Assembly: GCA_022497155.1 (NCBI GenBank)
Contig: MU385710.1
Coordinates: forward strand, 434,001 to 498,000
From: Whalleya microplaca
Lineage: Eukaryota; Ascomycota; Sordariomycetes; Xylariales; Xylariaceae
Direction of reading: 5' to 3'
Length of the DNA stretch: 64,000 nt
The number at the start of each line of letters is the position of its first letter. Position 1 is the first letter of the stretch. The notes under the pieces are model-generated. The model saw nothing but the letters and a program-made list of their open reading frames with translations. It ran no database searches and had not been told where the DNA came from. Position numbers and translations under genes: made by a program. This document shows positions 1-11,153 of the stretch, in pieces.

Positions 1-2085
1 CATTCGTAAGGTCACAAAACCTTCGTGCAGTCAGGGTATACTTAGACAAGCCCGCAGGCCCGGAAATGAGGCAAGATGATGCTCGAGCCTCTTGTTGGAT
101 CAAGGGTAAATGTGAAGAGAAATGTTGCTCGTGGAACCAAGGCCAAGACCATGCCAAAAGTAGGTATTACTGCTTTAGACTTTTCTCCTGGAAATCGCCA
201 AACCCACGGCAGTATCTAAGGGACGGATCACAAGCACCAAGTATGGGTCCGGAAACATGGTTCCTTGTGCTGAAATCGTCTTGTCGAGTTGGACAAGCGT
301 TTGAGAGAATCGGAGTCAGTGTCTGGAATGAATGGCGAGGTTCGAAAAGTTGTCATCTGTTCGAATTGGCTGAGACAGCGATCATTGACATCATATAAAA
401 TCGACTGTTAACAACTATAAGACAATTTTCGAGGGAACATTGAACCAGTCTCCTCGAATCATGTCGAAGCCAAATTGAGTGAGATCGTCCATTATGGTTT
501 CCCATGCAAGGTCTGGCTGTCTGCCAATCTGTTGCCAACAGCAAAGTGCGAAAGATTCGGCTTGAATTTTATACAACTGTTTATTATTTAATTATGAATG
601 TATCATCGTGTTCCAAAAGGAGGCCAGGGACTATCAAGTGAGAGTTACAAAAAGGGGGGGAACGAGGGAGGGGCAGGGAGGGGGTGGCTGGTAGCTTTTG
701 CTTATCTAATGCTTGCATGGATGGGGTTGGTTGGGAGGCGGATAACTGCATATATGCGAATATCAGATATTAATGCATGGGCATCTCATACCACCACGTG
801 ACGCATTTCATATAATACAAGATTATTGTGAGGCTGATGAATGTGTGTATGATTGATGATCCTCTAAGCTACTATGTGTATGTGAAGCTATAGCTATAAT
901 AGGAGAGGTGGCTGCGCCACCTCCCTAGCCACCTGTGGCTGAGCCACAGAGTGTGACAGAGTGTGGAGTATGTGCGCAGGCCTAACAATTATCACATCGC
1001 CAGAGATGTCTTTATTTCACAGCATTTGAACTTTTTATTATCTATTTTAATAAAATCACTTCCGTCATTAATTAAAAAATCGCCACTTTTAAACACGTGT
1101 TACAACATCATTGGTGATAACCAGTTAATCGCCACAGACGTTCTTACACTTGTAATAGGTGGGTGGCGCAGCTTTTCCAAGATTTTGGCAACCATGAGGG
1201 GCAAAAGGTCTCCAAGAACAGTTTCAACCCATGTGGTGTCAGACAACATTATTGGGCAGAGGTGTTTTGTTGGTTGCCGGCTGCATAAAAGTTGGTGATG
1301 CGCTGATGAACATACCGGCCATATTAATAGCATCCTTTAGGTCAGTAGTATAGGTGGTTCATTTACAATTAGTTGATTTTTGATTCAAAATCGACCCTTC
1401 TGCCTAACTAGCTGTAACATGATTCGCCGGGGAACTTCCCCGGCATTCTTGGTTCCAATTTATTGATGTTTACGCACTACAACATCTATCACCGGCTCAA
1501 TGTACCAGTGAACGGGGTTGATGTACTCTGAAACATTTACAGCCAGGCGGCAGGCCAACAAAGCTGTCCAGCCACCTCATATATCGGACGAAGGCTTAGA
1601 AGGGGTAATTCCCAAGGCCTCCAAAGAATATGCTAGCATTCTAGAAGTCTGAGTAGATGACCTTATCGGCCAACACAAGTCATAGTTTTGGAAATGACTA
1701 GGAGACCATGTTGGATGCCTCCGCTATTTTTGGTTCGCCTACTTTTGAGCGGATATCATGGTTTCGTTCTGGGCCCAGGATTGAGGCCGAGTATACATCG
1801 GTTCGGTTTCAATTGCCTTCTCTATTGCCCGAACTGAAGTATAGTACTATGATAGTCTTGCGAACCCTGAATTATCTGGGTATCTGGTGCCCATTCTGCA
1901 TGACCACGAATGTGCCACCCCCCAATTTTCAAGTATAGATAGGAGCCTTGTTACGTTACCTACTGTATCTGTCTAACTAAAATTGCCACAACCAACCACT
2001 TGATCATCTCCATTCATCCCTTCCTATGATATTACATTTGTTTAATCCATTTGCTTGACGGTCGATTGGTATCATTGGTCGAGAC
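1..2085. other. Gene-poor AT-rich spacer
   Basis: No convincing gene is seen. Open frames here are under 115 codons, low in complexity or contradicted by overlapping frames. Two adjacent perfect hairpins lie at about 906-950: an 8-bp stem of GAGGTGGC/GCCACCTC, then an 8-bp stem of CTGTGGCT/AGCCACAG. The last ~150 bases before 2086 are pyrimidine-rich and probably hold the promoter and 5' UTR of the next gene. Confidence 0.5.
906..950. repeat. Double perfect hairpin
   Basis: Two back-to-back perfect inverted repeats, each with 8-bp arms and a 1-3 nt loop, separated by a few bases. Seen directly in the sequence. They resemble the short stems near 46203-46240, so both may be ends or internal parts of a small non-autonomous element. 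No target-site duplication could be established. Confidence 0.5.
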
Positions 2086-3623
2086 ATGGCTAGTCCTACT
2101 TCTGTGTCCCCCTCTGTCAGGTCTGTTGAAGCCTTCAGCGTTAGAATATTGGAAAATATTGTCACGCTTGTTGGCGACAGGCTCAAAGACGAAGAGCTCA
2201 AACTGTTGAAGCAGGCTCGCGATGACCCACTTCGATCTCTCAACAATCTCGACCCTGACACCTCTCGCTTTTTTCGCCTTCAACAACAGCAACTATATCA
2301 AGGAATATGGCATGACCTTCTCCAAAAGCTTCGTCGGGAACTTCCCCAGGCTTTGTGTGATCTACTTAAGGGGCTTGAGGGTGAGATGGAGTTAAATGAG
2401 GAACCAATGGCTCAGACGCAAGACTCGGCCTTAATGAGCCCACGATCTGCCACATTCGACTTCACCGATGCGGCTCCCTCAGATGACATTATGGACATCT
2501 CAATGCCTACAGTGCCAGTCGCCGAGATGGGTGCGTCCACTCTTGGTGTTAGGAGTCCAGCTAGATCGGTCACACCACCACCAGATGAGCAACTACCAAA
2601 CAAAAATAAACCTACCGGCAGTTCTACCACTAGTCCTAGTAAGATAGGAAGCCCTGTTATTACACCGACTGCCGAAGGATCGAAAAGGCCCCTGAGCAGC
2701 ACAGAATCGCCAACAGGGCCGAACAAGAGGGCCAGGATTTCTCAACAGGTAAGCGAATGTATATATACTCAAGTATGATTGCATCTAACAAATACTGCCC
2801 AGAACTATGTGCATTATTACCGTGGTGCACCGCCGAGGAAACCAATACGTCTTGCAGACAGGAAGGTTGATGAATGTGTCTTTCGATACAAGAATCACGA
2901 GGGTCTCTACATACTCCGTTGCAATCGGACTTCATGCAAGGATAAGAATAGGGGAGAGATCATTATATTCCAATCGGACCCCTTCAAGTACAATCTAGCT
3001 ATGAACCACTTTAGTGGCCAGGGACACGGTATCAGGGATGCAGATGAGATATTCAACAAGTACGCTAGGAAAGGTGAGATGACTCTTCATTAAAAATTAC
3101 GTGGTTGAGTAGCTACTGACACCTCCATTCAGTCCTCGATGCAACCGAAGAACTCAACCTCAAACGTACCAAACAGACACATCCTACTGCTACCGCCACA
3201 GGTTCAGCCGGAAGTAGAGTTATCACACCATCAACAAGTCCACAGACTTCCCGTGACAAGGGTAAACAGCCAGAGCGACAGATCAATCTATCCTTCAACA
3301 AGCCCGCTCCAAAGACACCTAGTCCTAAGACCCGAGAATCGAAGCGAACGGAAAGTGACGTGTTTGAAGTACCATCCTCCGTTGCGTCTTCTTCGGCGGC
3401 AGGTCTCTCAACGTCAAATACAGTGCCTGCTGCGAGAAGTCCTGCACCGTCGCCCTCAACACAGGATGTGCAGCCGACGAGAGACGGAAGTCCGTTCGAG
3501 TCCCTTTTTATACCTGATGATGATGAAGATGATGAAGATTACTTGCCGCCCCTTAGTAGAATTCTGACTGGTCGGAGTCGTAAAAGGCCAGGCTATAAGG
3601 AGAAACCAGCAGGGAAAGTATAA
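2086..3623 (+). CDS. Putative nuclear protein with atypical C2H2-like zinc finger, three exons
   Basis: Exons 2086-2748, 2803-3073 and 3133-3623 give 474 aa. The introns are 54 and 59 nt with GTAAGC and GTGAGA donors, CTAAC/CTGAC branch sites and CAG acceptors, and the reading frame closes exactly across both. The N-terminal ~220 residues hold a short helical segment followed by Ser/Pro-rich disorder. Exon 2 holds a compact block with C-x4-C, 23 residues, then H-x5-H, resembling an atypical zinc finger seen in many Pezizomycotina regulators. Exon 3 is Ser/Thr/Pro-rich, with an acidic DDDEDDED patch and a basic tail. A nuclear, DNA- or chromatin-associated role is inferred from the finger, the basic segments (such as NKRAR before intron 1) and the disorder. 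No precise family is recognised. Start chosen as the first ATG of the frame. Confidence 0.75.
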
Positions 3624-4481
3624 ATAACTGTTGGGTTATTTTTTTCATGGATATTTCGCAACATCAATATGTGTATCTACAATTATATCTTGGTATTATG
3701 ATTATGAGCAGGCAGGATATAAGCATTATTATCCTTAGTTGTATTTTTTCCCTTTTTTTCCCCACCAGTTTTCATTTCTTAAAAGGCACCTGGTGTAATA
3801 GCAAACCAAGTCTGCTGGAACCTGGAGGCTTTTCTACCTGCACCTTTATCTCATTCACAAATACTAGGATAAATAGGAAACGGAGAGAAAGATTAAATTA
3901 AGCTTCTATTTACTATAGGAATTGAAGAACTACATACCCGGCTCATATTAGTGCAGATCGATCAAAATGGATTCTCAACTGCTGGTCATGATTCGTCGCG
4001 CTCGTGAGTTGCCATCAAATAGGCGATTAATCCGTGGGCACAGTACTTGGCATGCTTGGGCTATCCATTAGGGAGCTGAGAATCTATCGGGAGGTAGCCA
4101 ATCGGATTCATGGGAGTACATTCCGACTAGGAGCATGTAGGTGTGCGTAAGAGAAGATGACGTACGCAGATGGATGTTACATGTACTCTCGAATATCCAG
4201 TCAGATGATCATTCCTGCAATGCATGGATAAATCCTACCTTTTGTCCTCGCAGATGAATTGTACAACCTATGCTTTCGAACTATATATCAATGGATCACG
4301 CTGCATTTGATATTAGCACGATAACTATGGTATTGGACCTATGGGGGATGATAGGGTTTTCAGCCCTCTACCCCTATCTTTGACCTATTCATATACAGCA
4401 TTAATGAGACTTGATTGACTCGATTCCTTGTATAACTAACCCTTAACCCTTAATCCAACATGACCATCACATCATATTTAT
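3624..4481. other. Intergenic, AT-rich
   Basis: Holds the 3' UTR of the upstream gene. No gene is seen; the short open frame at 3647-3901 is low complexity. A CCCTTAA doublet near 4440 only superficially resembles telomeric repeat. Confidence 0.45.
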
Positions 4482-5289
4482 TTAATAGATCAAGTCCAGA
4501 TTCCTACTTTCTGAGTTGACAAGCCTTTTCGTCCAAATCCTCCGATTTGTCAACATCACCCCCACCTTCCACTTTGCAGAGACCCTCGATAACAAAGTCA
4601 CCATCCCTGAGATCTTGGTACTCAAGCCCCCTTCAGGCATATAGGTAGTAGTTCACCGCGAGCCTTGTTCGGGCCAGGGGAATATCAGGACTGGCCTGTA
4701 GAGTACATCCGTTGCAACTATGTTTAGGCTGATCTGACCGTTTACTGGTCCGTATAACAAGGTTATAATCAATTCAATAACACAAGAGCCTCTCATCGAC
4801 GAGGACCGCTGTATGTATCATGCAACGCAAGACCAACATACCTCAGAATGCTACGTTCCAGCCCTGTTTCAATTCAATATAAGGCCTCAGTGGAATGATT
4901 CCAACCTTGTCGCCGAACAGAGTCACAGAAGGATTCTCATAGACCTAGCGACCCTGTCTACTCTCATACTCTAGTCCAAATGGCTTCTTTCCCCGCCATT
5001 TGAGATGGCACATTCACAGCTCGCCATATGCATCTTTCGTATAGCTAGATCTGTCGCCATATTTGCATTGCATTTCCTCATTCACAATATGGTATTTTAG
5101 GACCATGGAAGCGGAACCTGTGTTCTCATAACCACCGGAGAAAGTCCAGTATTCAAATGAGCCGCACTAGGAGGTATTCAATTTGCCCTCAAAGGAGATC
5201 TCTATCCCGTTGCTGAGGATCTCTAAATGTTCTTGAATTCACTCGAGACTTTACTGGTTGTTCTTGGTACGCTTGATCGTGGTAACCAT
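4482..5289 (-). pseudogene. Degenerate coding relic with RIP-like nonsense codons
   Basis: On the minus strand one frame runs from an ATG at 5289 down to 4843 (149 codons) and reads like protein, interrupted only by TAA, TGA, TAG, TGA, TAG and a final TGA. Recognisable stretches include EILSNGIEISFEGK, YHIVNEEMQCKYGDRSSYTK and TLFGDKVGIIPLRPYIELK. A GT near 4840 and an AG near 4806 could bound an intron; after it a second open stretch with one TGA continues to a TAA at 4482-4484. The stops can all be explained by C-to-T or G-to-A changes, as expected of repeat-induced point mutation, although this is not proof. The family is not recognised. An overlapping plus-strand open stretch (about 4791-4974) has no protein-like neighbours and I take it as a shadow. 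Confidence 0.42.
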
Positions 5290-5746
5290 GTGCCCGTCAT
5301 GTCATCGCGGTTCAGAACACGGCTGGTACTCTTAGTGCAGATGACCTGTCGTCCCACAGATATATTCCGAGGGAGCTAATAGAGGACGGAAGCCAAGATG
5401 CAATTAGGTATTGTATCAGCTGAGATATGCAGCCCAGTGCTGCACAGAATGCGTTCATTCGTGCGACGACGGGGTGCAGAGCTACATGCATCGGACCATG
5501 CAGGTGAAAGGTAAAAGTGCATCAACGGCAGCCTGGCAGGGCAGCGGCCGGCCCGTTTCATACCGGTTCATGAAGTTAAGCAACTACCAATAAACGTTGA
5601 TGTAGTAATCTATAACACAAGGTATATCCGATACTAGCTTCACTATAAATAGTTGTTATAATGGGACGGTGGGAATAGGGGGAAGGGAACGTTTACCTAT
5701 CTTATGATTGAAACAAATACGCTACCTAAATAATATTACCGTCGCG
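5290..5746. other. Spacer before the GC-rich gene
   Basis: No gene supported. AT-rich sequence resumes at about 5590 and runs into the abrupt GC-rich block that starts near 5800. Confidence 0.4.
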
Positions 5747-6334
5747 ATGCAGTATCATACTTCTCTCTCTCCTACTCGTACCCGACTTTCACTAGGGACT
5801 AAACTTTGGTCGAGGTTGCGCGCGTATGTGGCCGAGGTGGCCGATGAGACCGTCCAGGTACGGGTCGAAGCCCGGCTTGAGCAGCACGAGGCTTGGCTAC
5901 GCGCGCGGCTCGACCAGATCCTTGATCAGCAAAACCACGCCGACCGTCATAGTAGGCGCTCGATGTTTGACACCGGAGCCTTCGCCGTCGATGCTCCACC
6001 CGAGGTGCCTGGAGCCGAATTAGTCGTTGGGAGGTTCGACGAATCCCTACCGCCCTTCCTCGCCGGTCACTCTGGGCCCATCGCCTTGCTCCACGTCGAC
6101 AGCGACCTGTACTCGTCCGCGGTGACGGTACTGGAGCACTGCGGGCCACGCCTGGTCGCAGGCTCGATCGTCGTGTTCGACGAGTATTTCAATTTCCCCG
6201 GCTGGGAGCGCCATGAGCACCGCGCGTGGCAGGAGTATGTTGCCCGCACTGGGACCCGCTTCACCTGGCTCGCCTACACCGGCGACGACGAACAGGTCGT
6301 GATCCGGATCGATGAGGCGGGATCTGGGCCCTAG
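5747..6334 (+). CDS. Truncated TylF-like SAM-dependent methyltransferase, bacterial type
   Basis: Intronless, 195 aa from the first in-frame ATG. From about residue 80 the protein matches the C-terminal half of TylF/macrocin O-methyltransferase-like class I enzymes: VVGRFDESLPPFL, then LLHVDSDLYSSAVTVLE with its acidic motif, VFDEYFNFPGW, and a final strand EQVVIRID. The N-terminal Rossmann part with SAM motif I (usually xEFGVxxGxS) is missing. In its place is a charged helix rich in Arg, Glu and Ala that ends at ADRHSRRSM. Codons are strongly GC-ending from about 5800 to 6330, while both flanks are AT-rich and lack genes. Family members with this signature are mostly bacterial, particularly actinobacterial, so horizontal acquisition followed by internal deletion is my inference. 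Catalysis is unlikely without motif I. A contaminant or chimeric join is the main alternative. Confidence 0.72.
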   Translation: MQYHTSLSPTRTRLSLGTKLWSRLRAYVAEVADETVQVRVEARLEQHEAWLRARLDQILDQQNHADRHSRRSMFDTGAFAVDAPPEVPGAELVVGRFDESLPPFLAGHSGPIALLHVDSDLYSSAVTVLEHCGPRLVAGSIVVFDEYFNFPGWERHEHRAWQEYVARTGTRFTWLAYTGDDEQVVIRIDEAGSGP

Positions 6335-8383
6335 GATCTGGGCCCTAATCCCGACTTCCCACCGTCGGATCCTCATAACGCAGCCAGTGTGGCAGTGTCT
6401 AAGGCCACCATATCAGAATTGATAGTTGGGGTGTGACGGTGAAAGGGACATGAACAGAAAATTAGTTACATACACTTACTTTGAAGTTACGCCCCACTTA
6501 TATATATTTATATCTTCTCCGCATTTAATACTCCTTCATCTTTCCACTGTCCTAGCATTCACACCTTAGATACAGTCGTAAGTCTAGATGATAATCAGCT
6601 GAACTACTTCTTTCAGCTGCTTCCCCTCTTACTTTACATCGAAGAAACATTATGGTACTTATCACCTGCTTATTTAACAAACAGATAAAGCTTCACCATT
6701 AATCTAATCAGCCTAGGAGGTGGTGGAACCAGCAATGCTGTATTAGTAAGTATGCAAGTGATAGATTTAATCAAAACCCAATAACAGAGCATTCGGGGTT
6801 TAGTTTGCCTTTTCCAATGCGGGACAAAATGGCAATGAGCGTAGCGGCTTAATTAGCGCAAAACTAAACTATGCGAAGGGCAGAGCCCCTTTATATATGC
6901 TGGTGTCAGCCATACGTAGTTCCGTATCAGTCCTATATGGTGTATATTCACAGCCTTATCTATAGTCACCACAAAAGATGTCCGCTAGAGTATTAATATG
7001 GCTTAGCAGACATATATAAAGTTACTTTACTCATATGTACTTTATTTTATTTGCTGACATATTATTTCTGTCCAAGTCAAATCAATGTTGACGGCAGGGT
7101 GGCTACGAGAAGGTAGACATGTAGGAAGACTAACTAGGGCTGGCATTAAACCAATTGCCGTACTTTAATGATTGTTCCTGCATTTAATTGACTTTACTCA
7201 TTGTCACTCAACTTAACGGAATCTACCTCAGGTGGGGCACGTTGGTTTTTATGTGCTGGTACAAAGGTCATTAGGCGAGAAGGTGATGTACTGTGGAGTA
7301 GGTAATCATAATCTGAGAGAGGGGTGATCAAATAGTACACTGGTTCTTTGTCTAGATCCCCTCTCTGTTACATCCACACTCACACTCTGGTGTATTTCCT
7401 CTAATGATTATAAGTTTGAAGTGTAACAAGGGCTCTGGTCAGGGCTTAGAATATATTGATTTAGATAATAATTCTTTATGGCCTCTAAGGGTGCTTGTGG
7501 TTTTAAGTCTGACTCGAAGTCTGAAGGTCGGCAACAGGTCTTATATAGACCTTCTGCCGCGGTACGTATTCCTGATATGTGTCTTGTTTGTTGATAACGT
7601 AGCCGCCGTTAGGTAGCCATACCTTTTGTTAGGTAGTCGTACATTCCAATAGTATCGAATAACATCCAACAGCACCCAATATATATATACTCGTGCAGCA
7701 TTCCTGTATCTCGTATAGCTTCCAACAGGTCTTGGCTCCAATGCTGTGTGACATGAAGCTATACGAACCGATAGAATACAAGTGCGCGTGTCTAGTTGTT
7801 GGCTTCTTGCTTTACCATGCACTTTCAGATAAAGAAAACGAATTGTGGATGGGTCTACTAGCTATCAGTTTGAATCCATATATAACCAGCTAAGATCCTT
7901 TGCAACTGTTTAATCAAGCTTTCACCTCATTTTTATATATTTTTCACAAAAGAGGTCTCTGGGATCCAGCCCATGAAGTACACCGTTTTCATTGAACTCG
8001 TTCTTCAATGTTGTCTAGATGATTATCCTTCATCCACATTCTAGTCCACCTGTGCATCAACTTTTCAGCTTCCATTCCCCAACTATAGCTACTACCTATC
8101 AGACCTGCATCATTGTGTCTGAAACATCTTACTACTTATACTGACCAACAAACACTCTACTCAACAACGAGAGTAACATAGATATGTTCTGAATATTAAA
8201 GTGGACACTCACACGCTATCCACCCAAAGAACATATATACCGGTCATCGTCCACCAACCCCCCAATTTCTTTCCCACACTCATACATCGACCAAGCCACA
8301 ACAACCACTCAAAAGCATCCTCCCATTTCGACTCTACAACATTACTTCTATTCCACACTTTTACCAGAACATCAGTCGTTGTC
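6335..8383. other. Intergenic, AT-rich, with repeat fragment
   Basis: No supported gene. A degenerate dispersed-repeat copy lies at 6871-6940. The final ~200 bases are CT-rich and are likely the promoter and 5' UTR of the ankyrin gene. Confidence 0.45.
6871..6940 (+). repeat. Dispersed repeat, copy A (degenerate)
   Basis: Shares the order GCGAAGGG, a TATA-rich step, CAGCCATA and TATCAGTCCTATA with the copy at 32921-32986 (GCGAAGGG, CATATACAGGCGG, GCATCAGCCCTATAGGG). Differences are largely transitions, compatible with RIP decay. Confidence 0.45.
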
Positions 8384-9158
8384 ATGGCTACTCTATCTCA
8401 ACAGCAGATAACCGACCTTCTCGACTATGCTCAGACGGATGACATATCATCCTTCGATAGTCTTGTTACCGAAATTACCGAAGCCAATAGCATTACCAAG
8501 GGCAAGGTAATTTCAATCCCAAGGAGAGATGATGCCAAGACCATCCTTCACGTGGCTGCCATAAACAAGTCTTCACGTATGTATTACTCCAGAGTCATCT
8601 AACCCTATTCCAACCTCCCCTCTTGATATCCCTCTCTACCGTACTGACCTGACACCTCAAGAGGTCCTTGGCTATTGCGTGGTCCCGGACCGTTGGGCCC
8701 AACAGGAGGAGCTTCTAGAAGAGTTTGTGGACCGCCAGGACAACGAGGGCCGGACTGCGCTGCACTATGCCTGTGCAGCTGGCGATGTCAGTCCTACTAG
8801 ATACCTACTCCATAGGATGGCTTCTGTGGGTATCCAGGACAATGACCAAAACAGCGCCTTGCACCATGCCGTTCTCGGTGGCACCGTCAGGTTAGTTAAG
8901 GCTCTCATCGACACATATAAACATGAGGGCCTTGGCGAAGACGTTAAAATCAACCTAAATGCCACGAACAATGATGGGCAAAGTGCGCTACACCTTGCAG
9001 CCGGTAGAAACGATAAGCCAATGGCCGAGGCCCTCGTCAACAAGGGTATCAGCGCCAGGATCGTAGATAGAAACGGCAACACGGCTTACGCTGAGGCTAA
9101 CCGCAAAGGCTACACGGCGGTGACGGTCTTTCTAGCGTCACGAGGAATAACAGCCTAA
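8384..9158 (+). CDS. Ankyrin-repeat protein, two exons
   Basis: Exons 8384-8576 and 8662-9158 with an 85-nt intron (GTATGT donor, CTGAC branch, AAG acceptor) give 229 aa. Five ankyrin-like repeats follow a short helical N-terminus: the split repeat TILHVAAINKSS across the junction, then TALHYACAAGDVSPTRYLL, SALHHAVLGGTVRLVKALI, SALHLAAGRNDKPMAEALV and a final NTAYAEANRKGYTAVTVFL. Such small all-ankyrin proteins usually act as protein-interaction modules (comparable to the proteasome chaperone Nas6 in size and layout), but the repeats are too generic to assign a partner. No signal peptide or membrane segment is visible. The start ATG is the first in frame; the open frame upstream lacks an ATG. 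Confidence 0.8.
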
Positions 9159-9229
9159 GAATGAATGAACCATGATGGGATCCAAGGGATAATGGACCTA
9201 TACTGAGGTTTTCTCACGCTCCCGACTAT

Positions 9230-9252
9230 GGGCTGGGCTGGGCTGGGCTGGG
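9230..9252. repeat. GGGCT tandem microsatellite
   Basis: About four and a half copies of GGGCT, directly visible, 70 bases past the ankyrin stop codon and probably in its 3' UTR. Confidence 0.85.
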
Positions 9253-10391
9253 AATTCAGGATACCAGGACCATCAAGGATGTTAGCGTTAATTAATAGAG
9301 CGTCTTTCATCAACTAGTCTGATATGTGGAGTTTCTAAAAAGCAATCATGTTCCTACTATCAGTGAATGTTGATCTAGAGTTATTACAGTTATGCTCAAG
9401 ACCGATCAAGTGTTTCAACATGAAAACCATAGACTTGTTATTCGACCCAGGGCCCAAGCAACCTAGTGTTGAAACCAACCATTCGCCATTGTGTAGACAT
9501 GGGACTATAATCACCTTTATTGGTACCTATCATAGATCAAGGTTACCTCCCTATACTTTGCAGCGGCGCCGATGGGTATGCAATGGTATCAAAACAATCT
9601 AGGTGATGTCCAGATTCGCAGTATGCCTTGCCCCATGTTCGGTCACAGCCAATCTAGACGATGTGGCAGACCTGAAACTGAAACATGGGAAAATCGGAAA
9701 ACCGGTAACAGCATATCAATGTTCGGAAAGTCTAGAATTTTCAGGTCCTGTACAGCTCATTGTCCTCTCTCCAACTTCAATCTACATTATTATAGTTCCT
9801 TCCACCTCTAGAGACATATCACAAGTCATGGGGAGCTGAACTGCTGCTTAGGCGTTACTAGAGCTGCATGGCGCTTTGAATTTTCCTCGTCTTTGCCGGA
9901 AGTGTCTTATACATACAACCGGTACTAGGTTGACTTTAAAAGTAAAGTTCGAATCAAGGCCAGCGGCAGAACATCATATGAAAGATCTGCTAAACGTAGG
10001 ATATGAGATTGGTTGAACCATGCATTGGTATTCAAGAATAGAAAGTGATGCTTGAAGGTAAATTCGACATCTAAACATAACACTCGTCGGATGTCGATCA
10101 TCCTCATGGAGCGAAATAAGTGGTGGCTTGACAAGATCAAGATCTGGATTAAAGCCATCTGTCGGCGCTACTAGATGTTGAAACGTCGCAAACAGGTCGT
10201 CACATTTCCACTTCCCGGTTTGTGATATCTGGGGATTTAAATTGCTCATCAGTGGCGCCTTTATCTGTCTGTGGCTGGTTGGTTGGCTGGCTGGATACAC
10301 CGGCTTGGACGGAAATGTGAGTTATGATTTCGAGATCCATGAAACTGATTTCAAAATTTTGAAAATATTAGACATGGCTTGCTACAGTTTG

Positions 10392-10400
10392 TATATAAAG
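10392..10400 (+). promoter_or_regulatory. TATA box of the lectin-like gene
   Basis: TATATAAAG lies 123 bases before the ATG, followed by a pyrimidine-rich leader typical of well-expressed fungal genes. Position and motif only. Confidence 0.4.
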
Positions 10401-10522
10401 GTCACTCCTTTCCTGCTTTCATTGCTTCCTTTTCACACCATCAGAAATCGTACCAGCATCACTTTCAATCTTTCAAACCTCCAAGACACTTCTATCGAAA
10501 ACTCAACTTCTCGTACTTAACA

Positions 10523-11153
10523 ATGGCTCTTCCCACTGATTTCTCGGCCATCGAGTCTGCTGATTACAGCTATCTGTTCTACACTCGCCCTAATGGGGCC
10601 ATTGCTTTCTTGAAGTCGAACACGACTCATGAGGACCCTGACACCAAATACTCGCCCTCCAATGTCATCTCTGCGGGCAACACCGTAGAAGCCTCGGTCC
10701 CTCGTGTCAGTGCTGTGTCTTACACTCTGCACGGCAACCGAGAGGTAAGTTGTCTACACATTTTGCCCTTTATCTTGGACTTGAACACCCTATTGAAGCA
10801 TCCGGAACACATCTGAAATTCTTCCCAACCCGTCTCATCTCTTCAGATGACCCAAATGGACGAAGCTAATATGAAACCCCTAGATCCGCCTCTACTACAT
10901 CGTCAAAAAGGCCAAGGGAAGTGGCCATCAGCTGGCTGAACTGTGCCAGACCAACGGCGGAGAGTGGAAACCCGGTGTACTGAACAAGAACAACGTCACG
11001 TGCTCCGAGAAGTCCCTCATCAGCGCCAACGTCGAGAACGGCCAGGGCGACCTCAAGGTCTTCTTCATGGACCCTGATGGACAGCCCGGGGTTGCTTGGG
11101 TCACTCTTGGTCAGACCACCTGGTCTCAGCACCTTCTTGACAACTCGTGGTAA
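10523..11153 (+). CDS. Short fucose-specific-lectin-like protein, two exons
   Basis: Exons 10523-10744 and 10884-11153, joined across a 139-nt intron (GTAAGT, GCTAAT branch, TAG), give 163 aa. The repeat pattern resembles the AAL-type fungal fucose-specific lectin propeller: an aromatic strand SYLFYTRPNGAIAFL, a strand IRLYYIVK followed by LAELC and GGEWKPGVL, then SLISANVENGQGDLKVFFMD and a closing TWSQHLLDN. Classical members have about 310 residues and six blades; this one has material for roughly two to three. No signal peptide is seen, as in other AAL-type lectins. It could be a compact lectin that oligomerises into a propeller or a diverged stress/defence protein. Sugar binding is inferred, not shown. 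Confidence 0.68.

Larger units (their letters stand above)
9159..10522. other. Intergenic
   Basis: Holds a GGGCT pentamer repeated about four times at 9230-9252, a GGTT/GGCT-rich tract near 10265-10295, and the lectin-gene promoter. No gene is supported. Confidence 0.45.

Noticed and set aside
963..1333. Overlapping 111- and 77-codon open frames
   Set aside because: AT-rich, no protein-like pattern, no splice partners, and contradictory strands.
4438..4456. CCCTTAA repeat resembling telomeric sequence
   Set aside because: Only two imperfect 7-mers, not CCCTAA, with unique sequence on both sides.
4791..4974. Plus-strand open stretch of ~60 codons without stops
   Set aside because: Lies opposite the longer minus-strand relic, lacks a continuation on either side, and reads less protein-like.
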